Positions 30,245 through 38,383 of a stretch of DNA of 57,726 bases are shown here, one piece after another (within the stretch, counting starts at the first letter, position 1; every line of letters begins with the position of its first letter). The notes under the pieces were generated by a model. It searched no databases, had not been told where the DNA came from, and saw nothing but the letters and a program-made list of their open reading frames with translations. This DNA comes from Acidimicrobiia bacterium. GTDB lineage: Bacteria > Actinomycetota > Acidimicrobiia > IMCC26256 > JAMXLJ01. A program made the translations under genes and the position numbers. The stretch covers positions 1-57,726 of the forward strand of contig DASRES010000088.1 of NCBI GenBank assembly GCA_035651955.1, given 5' to 3'.

Positions 30245-32554
30245 TCAGAAGCTCGTGCCTCGCACGATCGTCCAGCCCGGCCAGTACGAGAACGTCGTGA
30301 CCGTCGGCGCGACGTACGCCTGGCTGATCGTGAACGGGTGGGCACCACCCCAGCCGTCGACGACGTAGCCGGCATTGCCGTCCGGCGTCACGTTGATCCC
30401 CCGGGCGATGTCCCAGCCGCTCCAGTACGCGCTGGTCACCGCGGGCGGAGGCGTGACGCCGCTCGTGGCGAACGTGTGCACGCCGCCGTACCCGTCGACG
30501 ATGTAGCCACCGCCGCCCGGCACGAACGTGACGCCGCGGGCGATGTCGACGCCGTTCCAGTACGGGCCACCTGTCGGCGTCGGCGCGGTGCCGTTGCTCC
30601 CGATCGTGAAGCCGTGCAGACCGCCCCAGCCGTCGACGATGTAGCCGTACTTGCCCGACGGGTCGATCGCGACGCCGCGGGCGATGTCCCAGCCCTTCCA
30701 GTACGGACCGTTGGTGACCGCCGGCGGTGCCGAGTTGCTCCCGATGGCGAACGGGTGCAGCCCGCCCCACGCGTCGAGCGTGTAGCCGCCCGTCGGGTTC
30801 CCGTTCTTGTCGTGCACGAGCGCGACGCCCCGGGCGATGTCCCAGCCGTTCCAGTACGCAGCGCCCTTCGCCGCGCCGAGCGGCGTCGCGCCACCCGTGG
30901 CGAAGTCGTGCAACCCACCCCAGCCGTCGGCGACGTAGCCCGCGCTCGTTGCTGCGGTCTTCGGGCCGACGTGCTGGTACGTCTGCACGTCGAAGGTCTG
31001 ACCGGTCGAGTCCGTCGGCGCGACCGTCACGTCACCCGGGCTCGGGCTGTTCACCGTCACCTTGAGGAAGTGGTACACGTTCGCCGCGCTCGCCGGCGGC
31101 GCGGGTTGCGCGGTGCCGCACGCCGATCCGACGTTGGACGTCGGCGACCATCCGATCGCGTACACGTCGCGCGGATCACAGCCGCTCTGCTTGACGGGCT
31201 CGAGCGTGCCGCCACCGCCACCGGTGATGTAGGTGACGATCTGGTTCGGGTCGAGCGCGGCGTTGCGCTCGTACACGTGCGCGTGCCCGTTGAACGCCAT
31301 CGCCACGCCGTTCTGGGCGAGCAGCGCCTCGAGACTCTGGTTGCCCGCCGGACCGTCGCTGCGCAGCCACGTGTCCGGACCCTCGTTGACCGTGTTGACG
31401 TCACTGACGAGCGGCTTGTGGAAGATCGCGAACTTCAAGCCGCCCGGGTGCGCCGCGAGGTCGGCCTTCAGCCACTCGTACTCCGGCGAGCCGACCTTCC
31501 AGTGCGTCTCGTAGTCGTTCGCGTAGCCGCCCGGAGTGGGCGCCGTGCCGACGTTGTTGTCGGGCCACGCCGTCTCGAGCACGTAGAACCGCGCGTTGCC
31601 GGCGTCGAACGCGTACCAGAGGCTCGGCAGGTTGACCGCCGTCGTGCCGTACTTGGTCGACGGGTACGCGTCGATCTGGTAGCGGCCACCCGAGCTCGCG
31701 ACCGCGTCGTCCTGCGGCCAGTTCTGCAGCTGCGGGTGGATGGTGTCGTTGCGGTACAGGCCGTGGTTGCCGATGCCCGCGAACATCGGGATCGAGCTGC
31801 CCGGCACCGTCCAGAAGCTCGGGCCGAAGGCCGCGCTCATCCCCGTCTGGGGCGTCGGCGGGATCGGCGGGACCGCGGACGGGTTCCCCGGGTTCGCGGG
31901 GATGAACGTCTGGTGGAGGTCGCCGTAGTCCTCCTGGCTGCCGTTGTTGTAGACGTTGTCGCCGGTCGAGATCGCGAAGCGGACGCCGCTCTGCGCGATC
32001 TGGCTCATGACGGCGGCCTCGCTCGGGTTCTGACCGTTCTGGTCGACCTGGCCCCAGTCACCGATCACCGCGAACGAGAACGGCTGCGTCGAGCCCTTCG
32101 GCACCTGGGTCGTGAACTGCGGCGAGGCGTCGCTGCCGAGCAGGTCGACGTCCGTCGTCTTGCTGCCGCGGAGGAGCACCCGGTAGCAGTACGTGCCCGC
32201 GGACGGCAGCGTGAGGTTCGCCTTCCACTGGTACTCGAGCACCTGCGCACCGGTCGGGCCGATCGCGAGGTTGGTCTTCGAACCGGTGACCCGGTTCGTC
32301 GGGTTGCAGCCGCCGCCGGTCACGGGCCCCCAGAGGACCGTGCCGACGGAACCGGCGCCCTGGGACCGGTCGGTGGCCCAGTTCACCGTCACCTTCGGGA
32401 CCCCGTTCACGTTCACGAGGTTGGTCAGGTACGGGTAGCGCGTGAGCGGCAGTGCCGTGGTCAGCGCCGACGCCGGGGGCGAGGTCGCCATCCCGAGCGT
32501 CGTGACCGCGAGCGCCACGCTCGCGAGGCATCCCATCAGTCGACGGAACGACAT
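30245..32554 (-). CDS. Secreted metallophosphoesterase with C-terminal tandem repeats
   Basis: 769 residues. A Sec signal (CLASVALAVTTLGMATSPPA) leads to a fibronectin-like N-terminal domain (about 30-140) of the purple acid phosphatase type. A calcineurin-like domain follows (about 145-480) with FAVIGDWGQVDQ, STGDNVYN, FAGIGNHGLYRN, FHKPLV and FNGHAHVYERN, all the metal ligands. The last 250 residues are six units of about 47 residues, each with GYxxDxWGGLHxF and YWxGWDIARG, interrupted by Gly/Pro loops; they probably form a propeller or solenoid for binding a surface or polymer. ATG at 32554 follows GAAAGGGACGCTC. Confidence 0.9.
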   Translation of the reverse strand: MSFRRLMGCLASVALAVTTLGMATSPPASALTTALPLTRYPYLTNLVNVNGVPKVTVNWATDRSQGAGSVGTVLWGPVTGGGCNPTNRVTGSKTNLAIGPTGAQVLEYQWKANLTLPSAGTYCYRVLLRGSKTTDVDLLGSDASPQFTTQVPKGSTQPFSFAVIGDWGQVDQNGQNPSEAAVMSQIAQSGVRFAISTGDNVYNNGSQEDYGDLHQTFIPANPGNPSAVPPIPPTPQTGMSAAFGPSFWTVPGSSIPMFAGIGNHGLYRNDTIHPQLQNWPQDDAVASSGGRYQIDAYPSTKYGTTAVNLPSLWYAFDAGNARFYVLETAWPDNNVGTAPTPGGYANDYETHWKVGSPEYEWLKADLAAHPGGLKFAIFHKPLVSDVNTVNEGPDTWLRSDGPAGNQSLEALLAQNGVAMAFNGHAHVYERNAALDPNQIVTYITGGGGGTLEPVKQSGCDPRDVYAIGWSPTSNVGSACGTAQPAPPASAANVYHFLKVTVNSPSPGDVTVAPTDSTGQTFDVQTYQHVGPKTAATSAGYVADGWGGLHDFATGGATPLGAAKGAAYWNGWDIARGVALVHDKNGNPTGGYTLDAWGGLHPFAIGSNSAPPAVTNGPYWKGWDIARGVAIDPSGKYGYIVDGWGGLHGFTIGSNGTAPTPTGGPYWNGVDIARGVTFVPGGGGYIVDGYGGVHTFATSGVTPPPAVTSAYWSGWDIARGINVTPDGNAGYVVDGWGGAHPFTISQAYVAPTVTTFSYWPGWTIVRGTSF

Positions 32555-32917
32555 GAGCGTCCCTTTCCGCGGTGCACGGGGGCGCACCGCAATCCCCTCT
32601 TGTCCAGCTCCAGCCCGCCGGTCGGGACGGCGTCCCACCGGAGCGCCGCAGTGTATTGAGCGTTCTGCGGCTTTCGCCACATTCAGAACACAAAAGCGGT
32701 TCGAGGGGTTCGACCGTTTTGGACGGGCGCGGGCGCGCGCCTGCGTTGTCGCGTGCGACCCGTGCGCGCTCCCTGCCGTCCGACTGCCCTCACCCCAGCC
32801 CTGCCATGCCGGAAAGCCCTTTCCGGCATGCTGGATTGTGCGGACGCGCCCGGCCCGCCGCCATCGGTATCTCCACCCCTTTCGCGCGCCGCGGGGTGGG
32901 AGCGGCCGCGCCGCGTG
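32555..32917. other. Intergenic region upstream of the metallophosphoesterase (363 bp)
   Basis: It holds the promoter side of the minus-strand phosphoesterase gene, with a locally AT-richer stretch around 32650-32730, and the downstream hairpin of the citrate synthase gene at 32805-32830. No gene or known riboswitch is recognised. Confidence 0.5.
32805..32830. terminator. 12-bp perfect hairpin, probable terminator of the citrate synthase gene
   Basis: CATGCCGGAAAG and CTTTCCGGCATG are exact inverted repeats separated by CC. It lies 88 bp past the stop of the minus-strand CBS-citrate synthase gene. A two-base spacer means the loop would open by a pair or two; it could also serve as a protein site. 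Confidence 0.6.
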
Positions 32918-34471
32918 TCAGGCGGGGTCGGGGACGGGCTGGGGCGGCGGGGGGCCGACGTACTGCGCGCTCGGGCGGATCAGCCGGTTGTCGGCGGCCT
33001 GCTCGAGCACGTGGGTGCACCACCCGATGACACGGCTGGACGCGAACGTCGGCGTGAACATGTCGCGCGGCACGCCGACCGTGTCCATGACGACGCCGGC
33101 GTAGAACTCGACGTTCGTGTACAGGCGCCGACCGGGCTTCAGCTCGGCGAGCACGTCGACGGCGGTCCGTTCGATCTGCTCCGCGAGCGCGACGCGCGGT
33201 CCGCCGAGTCGCTCGGCGACCTCACGGAGCAGCAGCGAGCGCGGGTCGTCGGTCTTGTAGACGCGGTGGCCGAAGCCCATGAGGCGATCGCCCCGCTCGA
33301 CGGCGTCGCGCAGCCACGGCTCCGCGCGGTCGGCGGTGCCGATCGCGTCGAGCATGTCGAGGGCCCGGCTCGGCGCGCCGCCGTGCAGGGGACCGGACAG
33401 CGCGCCGATCGCGCCGACGATCGCGGCGCCGAGATCCGCCTGCGTGCTCGCGATGACACGGGCCGTGAACGTCGACGCGTTGAACCCGTGGTCGATCGTC
33501 GAGATGAGGTACTGCTCGATCGCGCGGGCGTGCTCGGGCGGCGGGACGTCACCGGTCAGCATGTAGAGGTAGTTCGCTGCGTACGGCAGGTCGGGGTGCG
33601 GGTCGATCGGCGCCTCGCCGCGGCCGAGCCGGTACAGCGCCATCAGCAACGTCGGGACGACCGCGCACACCTGGAGCGCCTCCTGGCGCAGGGTGGCGCG
33701 GTCGATGTCGCCCCACGGGCGGAACCCGAGCGACGCGGCCATCAGCGAGACGGTTGTCCGGAGCAGGTCGAGCGGGGGTGCACCGGACGCTGCCCGCGCG
33801 ATGTCGGGGAGCACCCGCTTCACGCCCTCGGGAACGACGCGCAGCGGCCGGACCTCGGCGAGGAACGCGTCGCGCTGCGCGAGGGTCGGGAGCTCGCCCT
33901 CGAAGAGCAGGTACCAGACGTCCTCGAGCGTCCGCTTCCGCGCGAGGTCGACGGCCGAGTACTGCCGGTAGTGGTAGAAGCCCTCGAGGCCGCGGACGTC
34001 GCCGATGTCGGTCTCGGCGACGACCACGCCCTCCAGCCCCTTGGGCACCTCGTGGGCCATCGCCTCCGCGGGCTGGATCTGCGCGAGACGCATCAGGTCG
34101 CGCAGCGACACGACGCCCCGCAGCTCACCCTCCTCGACAACGGGGAAGTGGCGGTAGCCGTGCTCGGAGAGCGACGCGAACGCGTCGGCGGCGGCGCGCT
34201 CCGGTTCGATCGTGTCGGGTCCTCGCGTCATCCACTCGTCGACGCGTGCGCTCCCGGGGTCCGTCCCCGATCCCGCGGCGCGCAGGACGTCGCGCTCGGT
34301 CAGGATCCCGATCGGCTTGTCGCCCTCGACGACGACCACCGAGCCGACGCGCGCGTCGCGCATGCGCATCGAGGCCTCCGCGAGGCTCTCGTCGGGCCGC
34401 GCGGTGACGGCCGGCGAGCTCATCACGTCGGCGACGGACCGGGCCTTGCCACTCGGCGCGCTCGCGGTCAT
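32918..34471 (-). CDS. CBS-domain citrate synthase fusion
   Basis: 517 residues. Residues 1-125 are two CBS motifs (VADVMSSPAVTARPDESLAE, GSVVVVEGDKPIGILTERDV, then DEWMTRGPDTIEPERAAADA and YRHFPVVEEGELRGVVSLRD). The rest is a full citrate synthase: GPLHGGAPSRALDML and LMGFGHRVYKTDDPRS carry the two catalytic His. The usual NVDFYSG Asp position reads NVEFYAG, so Glu replaces Asp, as in some citrate synthase-like enzymes. It condenses oxaloacetate or another 2-oxoacid with acyl-CoA. The CBS pair suggests allosteric control by adenine nucleotides. A Pro-rich tail (VGPPPPQPVPDPA) ends it. Confidence 0.92.
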   Translation of the reverse strand: MTASAPSGKARSVADVMSSPAVTARPDESLAEASMRMRDARVGSVVVVEGDKPIGILTERDVLRAAGSGTDPGSARVDEWMTRGPDTIEPERAAADAFASLSEHGYRHFPVVEEGELRGVVSLRDLMRLAQIQPAEAMAHEVPKGLEGVVVAETDIGDVRGLEGFYHYRQYSAVDLARKRTLEDVWYLLFEGELPTLAQRDAFLAEVRPLRVVPEGVKRVLPDIARAASGAPPLDLLRTTVSLMAASLGFRPWGDIDRATLRQEALQVCAVVPTLLMALYRLGRGEAPIDPHPDLPYAANYLYMLTGDVPPPEHARAIEQYLISTIDHGFNASTFTARVIASTQADLGAAIVGAIGALSGPLHGGAPSRALDMLDAIGTADRAEPWLRDAVERGDRLMGFGHRVYKTDDPRSLLLREVAERLGGPRVALAEQIERTAVDVLAELKPGRRLYTNVEFYAGVVMDTVGVPRDMFTPTFASSRVIGWCTHVLEQAADNRLIRPSAQYVGPPPPQPVPDPA

Positions 34472-34599
34472 GTCGTGGCTCCTGTCGACAGGTCTCCGGA
34501 TGTCGCGACAAGTGTACGGACGCCTCCCATCCGCCCACGACGCCGGCGACGTACACCGCGCGTCGTGACGCGCCGGGAACGCCCGGCCACGTCGCTATC

Positions 34600-35187
34600 G
34601 TGAGCCCTGTCCCCGAGAGTCGTCGGAGTCGTGCCGTGCGCCGTCTGTCGTTGTCGTTGCTCGTCGTGCTGTCGACCGTGCTCGTCGTGTCGCTCGCCGG
34701 GTGCGGGAGCGGCAGCGGGACCAGCTCGAAGTCGGGCTCGTCGACCTCGTCGCAGTCCGCGGCCGACGCGACCAAGCCGCTCAAGGCCCAGGCCGAGGAG
34801 GACCCGACGACCGAGATCTGCGACACGATGATCAAGCAGGCCGTCACCGACATCGTCCGCGAGCCGTACACGACCGCGTCGAACCGCTCCGCGACCGACA
34901 GCATCTGCACGTACAACTTCGCGAACGGATCGCTCACGTTGCGTGTGCACACGGCGAAGACGAATGCCGACGCGAACGCCTACTTCGACGCGTTGCGCAA
35001 CGACGCGGGGAAGGTGACGACCCTCTCGTTCGGCTCGCCGGCGTTCGCCGCGTCGAACGGGACGACGGTCATGGTGAAGGACAACCTCGTGCTCGTCGTC
35101 GACCCGACGAAGGCACCTGCAGGCGTCGACCGGACGAACACCGCCGAGAGCCTGGCCGCCGAAGTGCTGGCGTGCTGGACGGGGTGA
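34600..35187 (+). CDS. Hypothetical lipoprotein
   Basis: 195 residues. The signal SLSLLVVLSTVLVVSLAGC ends in a lipobox, followed by a Ser-rich linker and an alpha/beta domain with TTEICDTMIKQAVTDIVREP, SATDSICTYNFANGSLTLRV and VMVKDNLVLVVDPTKAPAGV. Two Cys (ICDT, ICTY) and one near the end (VLACWTG) may form disulphides. It resembles DUF3558-type mycobacterial lipoproteins in layout, but I cannot claim membership. The start is GTG. Its TGA overlaps the cytochrome gene's GTG. Confidence 0.75.
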   Translation: MSPVPESRRSRAVRRLSLSLLVVLSTVLVVSLAGCGSGSGTSSKSGSSTSSQSAADATKPLKAQAEEDPTTEICDTMIKQAVTDIVREPYTTASNRSATDSICTYNFANGSLTLRVHTAKTNADANAYFDALRNDAGKVTTLSFGSPAFAASNGTTVMVKDNLVLVVDPTKAPAGVDRTNTAESLAAEVLACWTG

Positions 35188-35573
35188 GCGCGCGTCGCGT
35201 CGCGCGGCACGTCGTCGCGTTCGGAGCGTTGACGGTCGCCGGGATGCTCGGGGTCGCGGGCTGCGGCGGCGGCTCGTCGTCGTCGTCGACCACGACCGGT
35301 CCGCCCGCGCCGAGAGGCGCGCAGGCGAAGGACGCGCAGCTCGTGCGCGGTCGGCTCATCTACAAGAACTACTGCGCGGAGTGCCACGGCACGCAGGGGC
35401 AAGGCGGCGTCGGTCCGCAGCTCGCCGGCGGCGCGGTCGTGCGCGCGTTCCCGAACATCCAGGACCAGATCACGCTGGTCGAGAACGGCCGCGGCCTCAT
35501 GCCGGCGTGGAACGGCAAGCTCTCGGCCGAGCAGATCCGCGATGTCGTGCGCTACGAGCGCGAGGTGCTCTAG
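35184..35573 (+). CDS. Monohaem cytochrome c lipoprotein
   Basis: 129 residues. VVAFGALTVAGMLGVAGC is a lipoprotein signal, followed by a Gly/Ser/Thr linker and a cytochrome c domain: KDAQLVRGRLIYKNYCAECH with haem motif CAECH, GVGPQLAGGAVVRAFPNIQD, and the axial Met in NGRGLMPAWNGKLSAEQIRD. It is a class I membrane-anchored electron carrier on the outer face. The GTG at 35184 overlaps the preceding stop (GTGA). The stop codon abuts the convergent HAD gene with no spacer. Oxidase or reductase partners are not in the window. Confidence 0.92.
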   Translation: MSARRVARHVVAFGALTVAGMLGVAGCGGGSSSSSTTTGPPAPRGAQAKDAQLVRGRLIYKNYCAECHGTQGQGGVGPQLAGGAVVRAFPNIQDQITLVENGRGLMPAWNGKLSAEQIRDVVRYEREVL

Positions 35574-36215
35574 CTACACCGCGAAGCCGAGGTGGCCGGC
35601 GAGCTCGCGGAGCGCGTCGGCGGGCTCGACGACCTTGATCGTCGTCATGCCGAGCTCGCGCGCAGGCTTGAGGTTGACGCCCAGATCGTCGAGGAAGACG
35701 ACCTCGGGAGGGGTCACACCGAGGCGGTCGCACGTCAGCCGGTAGATGCGCGGGTCGGGCTTGCGCAGCCCCTCGACGCTCGACTCGACGACGACGTCGA
35801 AGAGGCCGTCGAGCCCGCCCGTCGCGCTGGTCGACCGGGCGTCGTCGCGGTCGCCGGCAGGCGCCCAGTTGTTGGTCAGCGCCGCGGTGCGCAGACCGCG
35901 CGCGCGGACCGTGCGGATCGCCGCGATCATCTCGGGGCGCGGGCCGAGGCCGGCGCCGATCGCGCCCATCAGCTCGGCCGCGTCGACGATGCCGCCCGCG
36001 GCCGCGCACTCGGCCGCGAACGCGTCGTGGAACTGCGGCATCGTGAGCTCGCCGCGCTCGAGGCGCGCCCACGCGCCGTGGTCCGCGCTCGCCGCGACGA
36101 CGTCGCGGATGAAGCGGTCGGGGAGGTCGTGGTCGCGCTCGTACGCGGCGAACGCGTCGAAGGGTGACGGCACCACGACGCCGCCGAGGTCGAAGATCAC
36201 GGCCCGGTAGGTCAA
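35574..36215 (-). CDS. HAD superfamily hydrolase
   Basis: 213 residues: VIFDLGGVVVPSPFDAFAAY (motif I; the nucleophile Asp is present as FDLGG, while the second Asp of DxD is Gly), RGLRTAALTNNWAPAGDRDD (motif II Thr-Asn), GLRKPDPRIYRLTCDRLGVT (motif III Lys) and PEVVFLDDLGVNLKPARELG (motif IV). The DLGGV form occurs in epoxide hydrolase N-terminal-like and related HAD proteins (subfamily IA), which often lack the acid/base Asp. Substrate unknown. The 3' end touches that of the cytochrome gene. Confidence 0.88.
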   Translation of the reverse strand: MTYRAVIFDLGGVVVPSPFDAFAAYERDHDLPDRFIRDVVAASADHGAWARLERGELTMPQFHDAFAAECAAAGGIVDAAELMGAIGAGLGPRPEMIAAIRTVRARGLRTAALTNNWAPAGDRDDARSTSATGGLDGLFDVVVESSVEGLRKPDPRIYRLTCDRLGVTPPEVVFLDDLGVNLKPARELGMTTIKVVEPADALRELAGHLGFAV

Positions 36216-36226
36216 GGACGGGAACC

Positions 36227-37843
36227 TTACGCGTCAGGATCGATGAGGACCCCGGGGTTGAGGATCGCGTCGGGGTCGAGCGCGCGCTTCGCGGCGCGCA
36301 GCGCGTCGCCGAACAGCGGCGGGCGCTGACGGTCGTACCACGCGCGATGGTCGCGGCCGACCGCGTGGTGGTGCGTGATCGTGCCGCCGCACGCGAGCAG
36401 CGCGTCCGAGGCCGCCGCTTTGACCGCGGCCCACTGCTCGAGTCGCCCGTCGCGTGCGCCGGGCGCGATCACCGTGAAGTAGGGAGCCGGGCCGTCCGGG
36501 TACACGTGCGTGAAGCGGCACGTCACGATCCCGGGCCACGCCCCGACGGCACGCATGGCGTCCGTCGTCGCGCGCATGACGCGTTCGTGGAGTCGTTCGA
36601 ACCCGTCCCATGTCACCGCGGTCTCGAACGTCTCGTTGATCATCCCCAGCATGACGAGCGCGTCGCGCGTGTACGGCGCGCGCACGAACGCGGCGCGCCA
36701 CGTCCCCGCCGCGCCGGTTCGCTCGCCGTGCTCGTCGGTCCGCACGGTGACGGACTCGTCATCGACGACGCCGCCGTGGTCGCGGACGAGCTCGACGGCG
36801 CGACCGATCCACGCGTCGAGAGCGTGGTCGGCGGACTCGAACGCGACGAGCAACACGCTCGTGGTGCCGTCGCCACTGCCGGTCAGCATCGCCTCGGTGG
36901 CGTCGAGGAGCCGGCAGTTCGCCGGGTGCAGCCCGGACTGGGCCAGCGCGCGCGTCGCGACGACGCCGTCGTCGAAGCGTGCGAACCGCGCCGAGGCCGC
37001 GGCGCGGAACCGGGGCCGGTCCTGGAGGCGCATCCACGCGCGCGTGATGACGCCGAGCGTCCCCTCGGATCCGAGGAACATGCGGTCGGGCGACGGGCCC
37101 GCGCCCGAACCGGGCACGCGTCGCGACTCCACGACGCCGCGCGGTGTGACGACGCGCATCGACTCCACGAAGTCGTCGATGTGCGTGTGCAGCGTCGCGT
37201 AGTGACCGCCGGAGCGCGTCGCGAGCCAGCCGCCGAGCGTCGAGAGCTCGAAGGACTGCGGGAAGTGCCGCAACGTCAGTCCGTGCGGCTGGAGCTGCTC
37301 CTCCAGCGCCGGACCGTACGCGCCCGCCTCGATACACGCGGCCCGTGACGTCCGGTCGACCTCGACGACCCGGTCGAGGTGACCGAGGTCGATGCTGACC
37401 GCGCCCGCGTAGTCCTCGCCGACCGCGCACTCGACGCCCCCGACGACGGACGACCCACCGCCGTACGGGACCGCCGCGACGCGGGCGTCCGCACACCAGT
37501 CGAGCAACGCGGTGACGTCGCGTTCGTCACGCGGGAACGCGACGACGTCGGGCGCGCTGCCGAAGTCGCGCGCCAGCGCGCGGACGACGTCGCGGAACGA
37601 CTTCCCGTACGTGTGTCCGGCCCGGTCGTACGTCCCGGTGGAGCAGATGTCCGCCAGCGCGGCGGGTGGCGTGACACGTGGCGCGGGCAGCGTGACCTCG
37701 TCGATCCCCGGCGCGTCGACCGAATCGAGCCCGTCGAGACCGAAGCGCTCGGTGAGCGTGCGGGCGAGCCGGTCGCGCTGCTCGGCCGTCGGGCCTTCGC
37801 CCTCGTATCCCCAGCCCCAGAAGCTCCGTCGCCGTCCCGCCAC
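36227..37843 (-). CDS. FAD-binding oxidase, alkyl-dihydroxyacetonephosphate synthase-like
   Basis: 538 residues. FAD_binding_4 domain: DVVAFPRDERDVTALLDWCA, RVAAVPYGGGSSVVGGVECA, HFPQSFELSTLGGWLATRSG and HYATLHTHIDDFVESMRVVT. The C-terminal FAD-oxidase domain has GTITHHHAVGRDHRAWY, the triple-His motif characteristic of alkyl-DHAP synthase, and ALRAAKRALDPDAILNPGVL. The start RRRSFWGWGYEGEGPT also fits that family. Predicted reaction: exchange of acyl for alkyl on DHAP in ether lipid synthesis; a lactate or glycolate oxidase role is the alternative. It is divergent from the SnoaL gene with only 35 bp between. Confidence 0.85.
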   Translation of the reverse strand: MAGRRRSFWGWGYEGEGPTAEQRDRLARTLTERFGLDGLDSVDAPGIDEVTLPAPRVTPPAALADICSTGTYDRAGHTYGKSFRDVVRALARDFGSAPDVVAFPRDERDVTALLDWCADARVAAVPYGGGSSVVGGVECAVGEDYAGAVSIDLGHLDRVVEVDRTSRAACIEAGAYGPALEEQLQPHGLTLRHFPQSFELSTLGGWLATRSGGHYATLHTHIDDFVESMRVVTPRGVVESRRVPGSGAGPSPDRMFLGSEGTLGVITRAWMRLQDRPRFRAAASARFARFDDGVVATRALAQSGLHPANCRLLDATEAMLTGSGDGTTSVLLVAFESADHALDAWIGRAVELVRDHGGVVDDESVTVRTDEHGERTGAAGTWRAAFVRAPYTRDALVMLGMINETFETAVTWDGFERLHERVMRATTDAMRAVGAWPGIVTCRFTHVYPDGPAPYFTVIAPGARDGRLEQWAAVKAAASDALLACGGTITHHHAVGRDHRAWYDRQRPPLFGDALRAAKRALDPDAILNPGVLIDPDA

Positions 37844-37878
37844 GGCGTGACACGTTACGGCGTGCGACGATTCGCGGC

Positions 37879-38298
37879 GTGCGGGACCACGACGAGATCG
37901 AGCGGCTGCTGTACGCGTACGCGGAGCGTCTCGACCTCGGCGACCTCGACGGCGTCGCGGCGCTGTTCGAGCACGCGACCTGGCGGACCGCGGTCCGTAC
38001 GGACGTGCTGCGCGGTCGCGAGCAGGTGCGGCACGCGTACGACGGTGTGATCCTCTACGACGGAATCCCGCGCACGAAGCACGTCATCACGAACGTCGCG
38101 ATCACGGTCGGGGGAGCGGACGTGGCGTCGTCGCGCTGCGCGTTCACCGTGCTGCAGGCGTGCCCCGGTCTCGCGCTGCAGCCGGTCCTCGCGGGCCGGT
38201 ACCACGACGAGTTCGGGCGCGTCGACGGGACGTGGCACTTCACCGACCGCCTGATCCTCCCCGACATCACCGGCGACCTCTCCCACCACATGCGGTAG
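37879..38298 (+). CDS. SnoaL-like (NTF2 fold) protein
   Basis: 139 residues: DEIERLLYAYAERLDLGDLD, GVAALFEHATWRTAVRTDVL, GREQVRHAYDGVILYDGIPR, HVITNVAITVGGADVASSRC and RYHDEFGRVDGTWHFTDRLI. This is the cone-shaped NTF2 fold of bacterial SnoaL_4 proteins (dehydratases, isomerases or binding proteins). Asp in LDLGDLD and the His in TKHVITN are at the usual functional positions. Substrate unknown. GTG start. Confidence 0.85.
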   Translation: MRDHDEIERLLYAYAERLDLGDLDGVAALFEHATWRTAVRTDVLRGREQVRHAYDGVILYDGIPRTKHVITNVAITVGGADVASSRCAFTVLQACPGLALQPVLAGRYHDEFGRVDGTWHFTDRLILPDITGDLSHHMR

Positions 38299-38307
38299 CA
38301 GACCCCG

Positions 38308-38358
38308 CCGCGTTGGGACCGAAACCCGGCGTATGGCCGACAAAGTGTCCCAACGCGG
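38308..38358. terminator. Stem-loop between convergent genes
   Basis: CCGCGTTGGGAC (38308-38319) and GTCCCAACGCGG (38347-38358) are exact inverted repeats around a 27-base loop. They lie in the 85-bp gap between the SnoaL (plus) and CLC (minus) stops and fit a shared bidirectional terminator. Confidence 0.55.
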
Positions 38359-38383
38359 GTGTGGGGGGACACCGCGCGAAGCG

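Noticed and set aside
30173-32659. 828-codon plus-strand frame
   Set aside because: Antisense of the repeat-tailed phosphoesterase; long only because of third-position GC bias.
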